Assembly (NCBI GenBank): GCA_013204585.1
Contig: JABMNL010000013.1
Coordinates: 1-53,454, forward strand
DNA: 53,454 bases
Source of the DNA: SAR202 cluster bacterium
GTDB taxonomy: Bacteria > Chloroflexota > Dehalococcoidia > Lucifugimonadales > UBA3495
Direction of reading: 5' to 3'
Numbering within the stretch: position 1 is the stretch's first letter; each line of letters starts with the position of its first letter. Made by a program: the position numbers and the translations under genes. The notes beneath the pieces were generated by a model, which was not told where the DNA came from, did no database searches, and saw only the letters and a list, made by a program, of their open reading frames with translations. Positions 45,395 through 53,400 of this stretch are shown here, piece after piece.

Positions 45395-46381
45395 ATGACT
45401 GGAACCAAAGGTGACAGCCAATACCGCTATCAGCTTGTCTTCAAGTGTCTTAAAGAGTTATCCCAGTTCGTCCCAGCCGCTGATTGGCCTGTCCCAGCAC
45501 TCCAAGACCTGAGGGAATTCCTTCCTGAAGTGTCGGCCCCGTCGGCTTTGGTCGAGACCCATGACGGCCCTCCGACCACTAGCTCCGACGCGTTAGCACT
45601 AGTCACGTTCGCACAGAGTTCCCTGTATTTGTTGAACGACTCTCTTCTGGATGGTGTTTGGGGAGGGGAGGCTATGGCAAGAATAACCCACATTGTAGAG
45701 GAACTGACCGCTCAACTTGCCTCGGTGGCCCGGAGAGAGAAAGCCGATTTGGTTCGAGGTTTGTACGTCATAATCGACCCTCTGGTTACAGGAGGTCGCG
45801 ACCCACTGGATGTTGCTAAGGCAGCCGTCCGGGGTGGCGCACGGATGTTGCAACTGAGGGACAAACAGCGCGATAAGGGCGATTCTCTCCCCCTAGCCCG
45901 TAGCCTACAGAAACTGTGCCAGACTTCCGGAACGTTACTGATTATCAACGACCACGCCGATGTCGCCGCCATAGTGGGATCGGCGGGCCTGCATGTGGGG
46001 CAAACCGACCTGCCCGTGACGGAAGCACGGAAGGTGCTTGCTCACCGACAGGTGTTGGGAAGATCGAATCACGAGATAGGAGAACTGGTCGAGTCCGAAC
46101 GAATGGGCTCCGACCACGTTGCCTTTGGGCCTATCTATCACACTGGCACAAAAGACGTTGGCCACTCTCCCCAAGGCATAGGCAAATTACGAATAGCCCG
46201 GGAGACCGCGAAGACTCCATTAGTAGCTATTGGAGGCATCAACGCCGAGAACGCCGCAGCGGTCATCGAAGCCGGAGCAGACGCTATATGTGTCACCGCC
46301 GCAGTGGGTTCCGCAGCGGACCCGGAGGCTGCTGCGGCCAAATTGGTTAGAGTAATCGAAGACGCCGGTGGCCGAATCTAA
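45395..46381 (+). CDS. thiE: Thiamine-phosphate synthase with an extra N-terminal domain
   Basis: Couples HMP-PP with the thiazole phosphate. 328 residues: residues 1-118 form a helical domain that I do not recognise (YQLVFKCLKELSQFVPAADW at the start), then a complete ThiE barrel starts near 122 with VIIDP, QLRDKQ, INDHADVAAIVGSAGLHVGQ, FGPIYHTGTK and AIGGINAENAAAVIEAGA. Family members are usually about 210-220 residues, so the extra domain is unusual. Some cyanobacterial ThiE proteins also have N-terminal extensions, but the sequence looks different. A second, ordinary ThiE is encoded at 47511. Confidence 0.88.
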   Translation: MTGTKGDSQYRYQLVFKCLKELSQFVPAADWPVPALQDLREFLPEVSAPSALVETHDGPPTTSSDALALVTFAQSSLYLLNDSLLDGVWGGEAMARITHIVEELTAQLASVARREKADLVRGLYVIIDPLVTGGRDPLDVAKAAVRGGARMLQLRDKQRDKGDSLPLARSLQKLCQTSGTLLIINDHADVAAIVGSAGLHVGQTDLPVTEARKVLAHRQVLGRSNHEIGELVESERMGSDHVAFGPIYHTGTKDVGHSPQGIGKLRIARETAKTPLVAIGGINAENAAAVIEAGADAICVTAAVGSAADPEAAAAKLVRVIEDAGGRI

Positions 46382-46482
46382 ATACTATTCCAATTTGGCA
46401 AGCAAATCTCTGAAACCGCCCAAAGTAGACGGTGTACCAAAAAGAAACGGTGTTCGGCAGTGTTTAGTGAGCATCCATTTCG

Positions 46483-46511
46483 TTGACACCCTCTAGGGCC
46501 GATGATAGGCT
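46483..46511 (+). promoter_or_regulatory. Promoter for the TPP riboswitch-thiG unit
   Basis: TTGACA (46483-46488), 17-bp spacer, TAGGCT (46506-46511). The transcription start would fall about 25 bases before the aptamer. Confidence 0.6.
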
Positions 46512-46539
46512 TTGGCCATAACAGAGCAATACAAACGTT

Positions 46540-46632
46540 CTGGCGGGAGCTTGGGTAAGCCAGGCTGAGAGGGTGGCTAATATCGCCACCGACCGTCTGT
46601 ACCTGATCCGGGTAATACCGGCGCAGGGATTA
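46540..46632 (+). promoter_or_regulatory. TPP riboswitch aptamer (THI element)
   Basis: Conserved THI-element blocks in the right order: GGCGGGAGC, GCTGAGAG (46564-46571), a variable P3-type stem (GGGTGGC / GCCACC, 46571-46590), GACCG, ACCTGATC (46601-46608) and GGTAATACCGGCGCAGGGA. It senses thiamin pyrophosphate and lies upstream of thiG. The outer limits are approximate. Confidence 0.95.
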
Positions 46633-46658
46633 GACTCAGCAATAGACTTACTAATCTG

Positions 46659-46687
46659 CCGCCTGGTGCTTACCTGGCGGTTTTTTT
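46659..46687 (+). terminator. Riboswitch-linked intrinsic terminator (expression platform) before thiG
   Basis: Stem CCGCC-x-GGT / ACC-x-GGCGG within 46659-46680 (one T-T mismatch), followed by seven T. Placed between the aptamer and the thiG ribosome site, it fits termination when TPP is bound. Confidence 0.85.
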
Positions 46688-46713
46688 ATTGTCCCGAAAG
46701 GAGATTGGAACGA

Positions 46714-47505
46714 ATGTCAGACGAATTGATTATCGGCGGCAAGTCATTCAACTCGCGGCTTATCATTGGTACGGGCCGGTACCGAACAATGGAAGAAATG
46801 GTGGCGGCGGTGGAGGCATCTGGAACCGGCATGATAACGGTAGCAATCCGCCGCCTGGATTTGGACGACCCTACCAGCAAAACCCTATTGGACTACATAG
46901 ATTGGAACAAATACCAGATCTTGCCTAACACGGCTGGTTGCGCCACCGTCGAAGAGGCCTTGTTTGTTGCCAGACTCGGTAGAGAAGTAGGCCAGACTGA
47001 CTTCGTGAAACTAGAGGTTATTCCCGACCCGAAATATCTGTTCCCAGACGGTCCCGCAACTTTGGAGGCCGCCCGACGCTTGGTAGAAGATGGGTTCAAA
47101 GTCCTACCGTATATCCACGCCGACCCGACTTTGGCCAAGCGATTAGAAGAGGTAGGTTGCGTAGCGGTTATGCCCCTGGGTTCTGCCATCGGGTCGGGCC
47201 AGGGAATTCACACCAAAGAAGAGATTAGAATAATCTTAGAACAGGCAAATGTGCCGGTGATAGTAGACGCTGGCTTGGCGGTGCCATCCGACGCCGCCCA
47301 AGCGCTGGAAATGGGCGCCGCCGCCGTGTTAGTTAACACAGCTATAGCCCAAGCCAAAAACCCTGCGTTGATGGGCGAGGCCTTCAAGGCTGGCGTGGAA
47401 GCGGGTCGGAAAGCCTACCTAGCAGGTCGGATTGATGTGCGCCGTGAGGCCATCGCAAGCAGTCCAGTCACCGACGTACCAAATCCGGTTTCAGTCACTA
47501 GTTAG
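46714..47505 (+). CDS. thiG: Thiazole synthase
   Basis: Forms the thiazole phosphate of thiamin from deoxyxylulose-5-phosphate, dehydroglycine and the ThiS thiocarboxylate. 263 residues from the ATG at 46714, set by AAAGGAG ten bases upstream; the open frame running back into the riboswitch is not coding. TIM barrel with the Schiff-base lysine Lys99 in [22 protein letters not shown] and [17 protein letters not shown]-like segments, and GSGQG. First gene of the riboswitch-controlled unit; the second thiE starts 5 bp after it. Confidence 0.96.
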   Translation: MSDELIIGGKSFNSRLIIGTGRYRTMEEMVAAVEASGTGMITVAIRRLDLDDPTSKTLLDYIDWNKYQILPNTAGCATVEEALFVARLGREVGQTDFVKLEVIPDPKYLFPDGPATLEAARRLVEDGFKVLPYIHADPTLAKRLEEVGCVAVMPLGSAIGSGQGIHTKEEIRIILEQANVPVIVDAGLAVPSDAAQALEMGAAAVLVNTAIAQAKNPALMGEAFKAGVEAGRKAYLAGRIDVRREAIASSPVTDVPNPVSVTS

Positions 47506-47510
47506 CATCT

Positions 47511-48182
47511 TTGCCCACCGCTCTAACCACACCGTGCCTTTGCTTAGTAACTGACTCCACTTTGGCCCCTGGGGAGTTGGTAGAACGAGTGGCGAACGCT
47601 GTAGAGGGTGGCGTCGACTTGGTGCAGTTACGAGAAAAAACTCTGCTGGGCGGGCAATTGTTAGATTTGGCCACCGCTCTGCTAAATGCGATTGGAGGGC
47701 GAGCCAAATTAATTGTCAACGAGCGGGCAGATGTTACTTTGGCTGCGGGAGCAGACGGAGCCCAACTGGGGGAAGAGGGGCTACCAGTTTGGGCGGCCCG
47801 AAAGACCCTAGGAGACGACTACCTTATCGGCCGGTCGGTCCATTCTAGTTCTGCCGCCTTAAAGGCCGAGTCCGACGGGGCCGACTTTCTGCTTGTTGGA
47901 ACAATGTACTCCTCCCGGTCCCATCCCGGAGAACAACCGGCAGGTCCAGAGCTAATGCGGAAAATTGCCAGAGAATGCCACCTGCCGCTCATCGGTATTG
48001 GCGGTATCACTCCGGAAAATGCAGCAGCATTGATTGGGGCTGGGGCGTCTGGAGTCGCGGTTATTACCAGCATCATGGCGGCCAGCGACCCCAAAGCCGC
48101 CGCCGAGCGACTGAAGGAAATGATTGTGACGTCATGGAATTCCCGGGGATGGTCGGGAAATGTGGGAGAGGAAGACGATTAA
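47511..48182 (+). CDS. thiE: Thiamine-phosphate synthase, second copy
   Basis: 223 residues with a standard ThiE barrel: LVTDSTL, VDLVQLREKT, LIVNERADVTLAAGADGAQLGEEG, GRSVHS, LVGTMYSSRSHPG and IGIGGITPENAAALIGAGA. TTG start five bases past the thiG stop. Sits in the TPP-controlled unit. It lacks the N-terminal extension of the first copy. Some ThiE-like proteins (TenI) are aromatases rather than synthases; motif content favours synthase but does not prove it. Confidence 0.88.
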   Translation: MPTALTTPCLCLVTDSTLAPGELVERVANAVEGGVDLVQLREKTLLGGQLLDLATALLNAIGGRAKLIVNERADVTLAAGADGAQLGEEGLPVWAARKTLGDDYLIGRSVHSSSAALKAESDGADFLLVGTMYSSRSHPGEQPAGPELMRKIARECHLPLIGIGGITPENAAALIGAGASGVAVITSIMAASDPKAAAERLKEMIVTSWNSRGWSGNVGEEDD

Positions 48183-48187
48183 AGGCC

Positions 48188-48391
48188 ATGATTAATTTAA
48201 CGGTTAATGGAAAACCCCGGCCCATAGAAGTCAGCGTTGACTTGGAAACCTATCTATTGTCTTTCGGGTTGAACCTGAAGTTCGTGGCCGTCGGATACAA
48301 CGGTGAAGTGGTAAAGAAAGAGTCGTTCGCGAGTCTTGACCTAAGAGACGGAGACATTCTAGAGATTGTGCGTCCCGTGGGCGGCGGCTAA
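48188..48391 (+). CDS. thiS: Sulfur carrier protein ThiS
   Basis: A 67-residue ubiquitin-like sulfur carrier starting at the ATG at 48188, ending GGG so that it has the Gly-Gly C-terminus needed for adenylation and thiocarboxylation. Core MINLTVNGKPRPIEVSVDLETYL with LDLRDGDILEIVRPVGGG at the end. The open frame begins earlier (47975), but that part overlaps thiE in a wrong frame. The activating enzyme ThiF is not in the window. Confidence 0.93.
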   Translation: MINLTVNGKPRPIEVSVDLETYLLSFGLNLKFVAVGYNGEVVKKESFASLDLRDGDILEIVRPVGGG

Positions 48392-48432
48392 TAAAGCGGT
48401 CAGGTCGAACAGGACACACAGCGGGGTTGTAA

Positions 48433-49101
48433 ATGGGTTTCATAGCCGATATCGAGTTCCGAACTCGGTCCATGAGGCAGGCAATCCTAACTCATCCCTT
48501 CGTCACAGGGGTGGGTGACGGCACTCTGCCTGTGGAACGGTTCAAATACTACATGGCCCAGGACTACGCCTACCTGATTAACTACAGCCGGGTGTTGGCA
48601 CTAGCCTCAGCACGAGCCCCGAAGTTAGAAGACATGATTTGGTTCGCCGGGCTATTGGAAGAGACCCTGAATGTGGAGATGGCCTTACACCGCAGTTACT
48701 GCCAGGAGTTCGGCATCAGTTCCCAGGAATTGGAATCCACCGAGCCTTCGCCCGTCACTCAAGCCTATACCGACTTCCTCCTTAAAACAGCCTACCAAGG
48801 CAGCTTTGGCGAGCTGGCCGCCTCGCTGCTGCCCTGCCAATGGGGGTACTGGGAAATTGGCGAACACCTGCTGAAAAACGGTCTGCCAACATCCGCACCC
48901 CTCTACGCCCAGTGGATTGAGATGTACACCTCAACGGAGTTCGCCGCCATGGCTCATCACCTACGAGACATGACCGACCGTATTGGTGCAGAGGCTGGCT
49001 CCACCGAGTTGGCCGCCATGAATCAAGCCTACATCAACAGCATCCGCTTGGAGCACCGCTTTTGGGACATGGCCTACGGCCAAGAGGGGTGGCACACCTA
49101 A
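48433..49101 (+). CDS. tenA: TenA-family thiaminase II (second copy)
   Basis: 222 residues, the last gene of the riboswitch-controlled unit. Active-site residues: Asp44 in MAQDYAYL, Cys135 in LLPCQWGYWEIG and Glu207 in RLEHRFWDMAYG, so it too is the cysteine type. Only distantly similar to the first copy (about a third of residues by eye). Placement behind thiG-thiE-thiS suggests it supplies salvaged HMP for coupling with the thiazole made by the same unit. No clear terminator follows. Confidence 0.9.
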   Translation: MGFIADIEFRTRSMRQAILTHPFVTGVGDGTLPVERFKYYMAQDYAYLINYSRVLALASARAPKLEDMIWFAGLLEETLNVEMALHRSYCQEFGISSQELESTEPSPVTQAYTDFLLKTAYQGSFGELAASLLPCQWGYWEIGEHLLKNGLPTSAPLYAQWIEMYTSTEFAAMAHHLRDMTDRIGAEAGSTELAAMNQAYINSIRLEHRFWDMAYGQEGWHT

Positions 49102-49272
49102 TCAAGTGTCAACTGTATTCCCTTGAAACACCTTTCAAAGGAAACCATGTAGCCTAGCGAATTCAAATTGGGTGGAATGGCATGGGGAGGATGCGCTAGG
49201 AATCCGAATCTAACGTGGGGTACGTAAAATCGGTTGTTAGAAAAATAAAATTAGTGATTGGTTAGTTGCAAC

Positions 49273-49311
49273 AAAAAACTAGGCCCTCAAATAATACTGA
49301 GGGCCTAGTTT
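49273..49311 (-). terminator. Intrinsic terminator for the minus-strand tRNA genes
   Basis: Perfect 14-bp stem (49276-49289 with 49298-49311, core CTAGGCCCTCA), loop of 8, and on the minus strand a T-run after the second arm. It lies 12 bases past the tRNA-Arg 3' end. Confidence 0.9.
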
Positions 49312-49323
49312 CGTGACTGAAAA

Positions 49324-49399
49324 TGGTGCGCCCGGCGAGACTCGAACTCACAACCCCTGGGTTCGAAGCCCAGTACTCTATCCGTTGAGCTACGGGCGC
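49324..49399 (-). tRNA. tRNA-Arg (anticodon TCG)
   Basis: Acceptor GCGCCCG (49399-49393) pairs with CGGGCGC (49334-49328), discriminator A, encoded CCA (49326-49324). The anticodon loop CTTCGAA gives TCG, with stem CTGGG / CCCAG. The D arm and T arm (GAGTTCGAGTC) are normal. Confidence 0.95.
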
Positions 49400-49432
49400 A
49401 TTTAATTGGTGGACATTGTCTAAAAGTGCTGA

Positions 49433-49510
49433 TGGGGCGAGCGACGGGATTCGAACCCGTGATCTCCTGTGCCACAGACAGGCGCCTTGGACCACTTGGC
49501 TACGCTCGCC
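49433..49510 (-). tRNA. tRNA-His (anticodon GTG)
   Basis: The anticodon loop CTGTGGC gives GTG. The acceptor has the extra G-1 at 49510 facing discriminator C73 (49436), the identity pair of bacterial tRNA-His, and an encoded CCA (49435-49433). Arg and His tRNAs are 33 bp apart and share the terminator, so they form one unit. Confidence 0.96.
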
Positions 49511-49808
49511 ACGGTGGGATGCTTTGACCTTCCGGTCAATCGACTCAGCAGCGCTGGGCCGGATTAGACACCGTTGCGTTTAGGCTTGAATATGGTAGCA
49601 AATGACCGTGCCTCTTACAAGGAGCCTTAGCTTTAGCAGAACGGCCACCTAGATTCAAATTCTGCCTGTGTTGTAGCGTGTCCCATTGTAATAAAGATGC
49701 CAGGCTATCTAAAATAGGCTTACAGCTATTCGCTGCGGTTGGCACTCCCCGGTTCCAGCGAGCTCTTTTCAGATAGATTTATCCCTGCTAATAAGGAACA
49801 ACAATAAT

Positions 49809-51485
49809 ATGAGTTGGAAGCCACTCCTGCTAACTTTCGGCATGCTTTTCTTGGTGGCCGCCTGCTCCGGGTCATCTGGCGGCGACGGTAATGGATCGAC
49901 CAGCGAAGCACCTGAAGGAGTTGCCCCGACCAGCGCACCGTTATCCAGCAACGCTACAGGCACCGGCGAAACACTGGAAGGGGGGCGTTTCGTCCGTCTT
50001 TACGTAGACCCGCCTACTCTTGACCCACACCTGACCACCGACGCTACCTCTGCCCAGATTATCGTTGAGGTGTTCGGCGGGTTGATGACCATCGATTCCG
50101 ACCTGAACGTGGTTCCCGACTTGGCCGAAGGCTGGGATGTGACCGACAATGGGCGTGTCTACACCTTTAGAATCCGTCCAGACGCCACTTTCCACGATGG
50201 AAAGCCGGTTACCGCCGAAGACGTCCGTTGGTCTTTAGAACGGGCGACCAACCCACTGACCGAAGCGCCCAACGTTGACCAGTATCTGGGAGACATCGTG
50301 GGCGTGGACGCCAAATTGTCCGGCGACGCGCTAGAAATCTCCGGAGTGCGCGTTATTGATGAGCGCACCATTGAAATTACGATTGACCAAGCTAAATCAT
50401 ATTTCCTGGCTAAGCTCACTTACCCGACGGCCTTTGTCCTCGACCGGGAAAATGTCGAGGGTAACCCCAAGAACTGGTTCCGGCAGCCCAATGGCACCGG
50501 TCCTTTTCGACTGACCGAGTACAAGGTCGGAGAAACCTTGGTTCTCAGCCGGAACGAAAACTACCACTTGGGGCCCCCGATATTGGCTGAAGTTGAGTTT
50601 ATTTTGAGCGGCGGAACGTCAATGCTCATGTACGAAAACGATGAGATTGACATCGCGGGCGTTGGCCTGGCTGATCTTGACCGCCTGCTTGACCCGACGC
50701 ACAGTCTCAACGCGGAACTTACTCGGGCGCAGCCAGCCTTCAGCGTTCAATACATTGGCCTGAACGTCAACGAGGCTCCCCTAGACGACCCCAAGGTCCG
50801 CCAGGCCCTGAATCTTTCCATCGATAAGCAAGAGATTGCCAGCATCGTGTTGGGTGACCAAGTTGTTCCAGCCACTGGAATTCTTCCTCCTGGCTTCCCT
50901 GCTTTCAACGCTTCAGTCCGGGGCTACGAATTTGACCCTGTTAGGGCCAAGCAACTGTTGAAAGAGTCAAAGTACGGCGACGATTTGGACAGCATTCCTC
51001 CGATAACCATTACCACCCCAGGCAGCTTTGGCGCCAACGTGAGCCTGGACATGGAAGTTGTCCTCCAAATGTGGGAGAAGAACCTGGGGATTAAAGCCGA
51101 GTTCCAGCAGACCGAATTCGCTACCTTCTTGAAGGACCTGAATAAGCGTCGCTTCCAGATGTTCGACATTGGATGGATTGCGGACTATCCAGACCCCGAA
51201 AATTTCCTGGACATTCTGTTCTACAGCGATAGCAGCAACAATCACACGAATTACAACAACCCAGTGGTCGACGCTCTATTGGAAAAGGCGCGGATAGAGA
51301 CCGATGAGACCCTGCGCTATAGCATCTACAACGAGGTCGAGCAGATAATCTTGGACGACGCGCCCTGGATTCCCCTCTGGTACAGCGGCGAGCGTTACCT
51401 GTTGGTGAAACCCTACGTGCACGATTATTTTCAGACGCCGTTAATTATTCCGAGACTCAGGCACATTTACCTGACGGACAAATAG
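49809..51485 (+). CDS. Peptide/solute-binding lipoprotein of an ABC transporter (family 5)
   Basis: Extracytoplasmic receptor that captures the transported solute and delivers it to the permeases. 558 residues with a lipoprotein signal: short N-region, hydrophobic core and lipobox LVAAC, Cys19 becoming the first mature residue. A Gly/Ser/Thr-rich spacer (20-60) precedes the SBP family 5 fold, with YTFRIRPDATFHDGKPVTAEDVRWSLER, the ALNLSIDKQEIA block and a C-terminal IPLWYSGERY. Typical of DppA/OppA-like receptors; the substrate may be a peptide, nickel or a glycoside. ATG start with AAGGAA upstream. Permeases follow directly. Confidence 0.93.
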   Translation: MSWKPLLLTFGMLFLVAACSGSSGGDGNGSTSEAPEGVAPTSAPLSSNATGTGETLEGGRFVRLYVDPPTLDPHLTTDATSAQIIVEVFGGLMTIDSDLNVVPDLAEGWDVTDNGRVYTFRIRPDATFHDGKPVTAEDVRWSLERATNPLTEAPNVDQYLGDIVGVDAKLSGDALEISGVRVIDERTIEITIDQAKSYFLAKLTYPTAFVLDRENVEGNPKNWFRQPNGTGPFRLTEYKVGETLVLSRNENYHLGPPILAEVEFILSGGTSMLMYENDEIDIAGVGLADLDRLLDPTHSLNAELTRAQPAFSVQYIGLNVNEAPLDDPKVRQALNLSIDKQEIASIVLGDQVVPATGILPPGFPAFNASVRGYEFDPVRAKQLLKESKYGDDLDSIPPITITTPGSFGANVSLDMEVVLQMWEKNLGIKAEFQQTEFATFLKDLNKRRFQMFDIGWIADYPDPENFLDILFYSDSSNNHTNYNNPVVDALLEKARIETDETLRYSIYNEVEQIILDDAPWIPLWYSGERYLLVKPYVHDYFQTPLIIPRLRHIYLTDK

Positions 51486-51500
51486 GGGCCGTTCACTAAC

Positions 51501-52445
51501 ATGGGCACCTACATAGTCCGACGGTTAGCCTGGCTGCCAGTCATCCTGCTGATTGTTTCGTTCATTACCTTTGCATTGGGACGGTTTGGGCCTGGCGACC
51601 CGGTGGAAGTGCTGATGGGCCAGTACGCCGATGAGACTGTGGTCGAGCGGATCCGGGAACAGCGCGGATTAAATGACAACATCTTTATCCAATATGGTCG
51701 CTATGTTTCGAACGTAGTCCAAGGCGATTTTGGCGAGAGCTTCAAGTACCGCGGCCGGACGGTGAGCGAGTTACTCCGCAAGAAAATGTGGGTCTCCGCT
51801 CAACTCAACATTGCGGCCCTAATCATTTCTGTTTCGATGGGCATCCCGTTGGGCCTCTTTGCCGCTCACCGGCAAGGCACGGCGTGGGATACCAGTACGG
51901 TTGCTTTAACCCTGCTTGGTCAGTCCATCCCTGTGTTCCTAACGGCGCCGGTATTGCTGCTGGTGTTCGCCCTGAAGCTTGATATTCTTCCCACCCACGG
52001 TTGGGGAGGGATTTTCGACACCCGCATCATCTTGCCAGCCATTGCTATGGGAGTGCCTGGTATCGCCATAATCACTCGCTTAACCCGCGCCAGCACGCTG
52101 GATGTCATCAGCCAGGACTATATCCGCACCGCCCGGGCCAAGGGACTGCCAGAGTCCATCGTCCAGCGGCGTCACATCCTGCGGAACGCTTTAATCCCGG
52201 TTATAACCACCCTGGGGTTCTCTCTGGCCGGTCTGGTGTTCACATCGTTTATCGTGGAGCGGTTCTTCGGCATTCCAGGTCTTGGGAACCTTTTCATTGA
52301 GTCCATATTTGCCCGGGACTTTCCAATCATCAACGCGGTAATAATCATCGGTACTTCTTTGTTTGTGGCCGCCAATCTGCTGGTTGACTTGATCTACCCG
52401 TGGCTCGACCCAAGGATTAGGTTGGGAGGCGCTTATGCTTCGTGA
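51501..52445 (+). CDS. ABC transporter permease (DppB/OppB type)
   Basis: Inner-membrane permease of 314 residues with about six hydrophobic segments. The EAA-type loop is seen in YIRTARAKGLPESIVQRRHILRNALIPVI, the contact site for the ATPase. N-terminal IVRRLAWLPVILLIVSFITFAL with GRFGPGDP and the RERGLND-like REQRGLNDNIFIQYGRY are typical of DppB. It overlaps the next gene by 11 bp. Starts 15 bp after the receptor stop. Confidence 0.94.
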   Translation: MGTYIVRRLAWLPVILLIVSFITFALGRFGPGDPVEVLMGQYADETVVERIREQRGLNDNIFIQYGRYVSNVVQGDFGESFKYRGRTVSELLRKKMWVSAQLNIAALIISVSMGIPLGLFAAHRQGTAWDTSTVALTLLGQSIPVFLTAPVLLLVFALKLDILPTHGWGGIFDTRIILPAIAMGVPGIAIITRLTRASTLDVISQDYIRTARAKGLPESIVQRRHILRNALIPVITTLGFSLAGLVFTSFIVERFFGIPGLGNLFIESIFARDFPIINAVIIIGTSLFVAANLLVDLIYPWLDPRIRLGGAYAS

Positions 52446-53400
52446 TGAAGTCCAGCCAGCGCTTGTTCCACCGGTCCTAAGAGGCCGCAGTTATTGGACC
52501 ATCTCAATGCGCCGTCTACTCCGTAAGAAAATCGGCGTCGCCTGCCTAACGATTATCCTAGTGATGTACGGTTCCGGAATCCTAGCCCCGTTGGTAACGC
52601 CCTACGGTTACAACGACCAAGACTTGTCGATTGCCAAACAGGGACCAAGCGTTGGCCATCCCTTTGGAACCGACCGCTTGGGCCGAGATATCCTGACGCG
52701 AATCATCTACGGTTTGCGCACCACCGTAATTATTACCTTAGTTACGCTGGTCACCGGCAGTCTCGCGTTGGGCATCACCATGGGATTGCTGGCCGGTTAT
52801 TTCGGAAAATTGATTGACACCTTGATTATGCGGGTGGGGGAGGTGACCTCTGCCTTTCCCGAAATATTCTTAGTGCTTATTATCGTATCGACGATAAAAG
52901 CGCCCGTCACGGACTGGGTCAGGGGAATTGAAGATACCATCGGAATTGAAATCGTAAGCCTGGGCGTGGTGGACTATCTGGTGCTGTCTTTGGCCCTGGC
53001 GATTTTTTCTTGGTTCGGCATGGCCAGAATGGTACGGGGTCAAGTCTTGCAAGCCAGAGAGAACCAATACGTGGAAGCGGCGCGGTCTGTCGGCTGCTCA
53101 ACGCCCCGCATATTGTTTCGTCATGTACTGCCCAACGTCATGGGGCCGGTTATCGTATTGGTTTCGGCAGGGCTGGCTGGCATTGCCGGCTCGGAAATAT
53201 TCCTAAGCTTCTTAGGCATCGGGATTCAACCGCCGACCCCTAGCTTAGGGTTGATGATCTTCGAGAATGGCAGTATCTCCGTACTGCGGTCGACTCCCCA
53301 TCTCCTGCTTTTCCCCGTCGGAACACTATCGATGCTGCTCTTTACGTTCAACTTGCTGGGTGACGCGGTCAACGACTCATTCAACCCGCGCGCCCGCTAA
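52435..53400 (+). CDS. ABC transporter permease (DppC/OppC type)
   Basis: Second permease, 321 residues. N-terminal OppC-type segment (RRLLRKKIGVACLTIILVMYG), the conserved HPFGTDRLGRDILTRIIYGLRTT, and EAA loop QYVEAARSVGCSTPRILFRHVLPNV. It ends in NSFNPRAR-type residues (SFNPRAR) that fall inside the 27-bp tandem repeat. Matching ATPases of the pair would be expected next, beyond the window, or may be provided by the oppD-oppF genes at the left end; this is inference. Confidence 0.94.
   Translation: MLRDEVQPALVPPVLRGRSYWTISMRRLLRKKIGVACLTIILVMYGSGILAPLVTPYGYNDQDLSIAKQGPSVGHPFGTDRLGRDILTRIIYGLRTTVIITLVTLVTGSLALGITMGLLAGYFGKLIDTLIMRVGEVTSAFPEIFLVLIIVSTIKAPVTDWVRGIEDTIGIEIVSLGVVDYLVLSLALAIFSWFGMARMVRGQVLQARENQYVEAARSVGCSTPRILFRHVLPNVMGPVIVLVSAGLAGIAGSEIFLSFLGIGIQPPTPSLGLMIFENGSISVLRSTPHLLLFPVGTLSMLLFTFNLLGDAVNDSFNPRAR

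Noticed and set aside
46573-46713. Longer thiG start inside the TPP riboswitch
   Set aside because: The extension translates the aptamer and terminator; the ATG at 46714 has a proper ribosome site.
49511-49808. Promoter for the receptor-permease unit or the tRNA-His gene
   Set aside because: A palindrome (TTGACC/GGTCAA, 49524-49539) is present, but I could not find a convincing -35/-10 pair in either direction.
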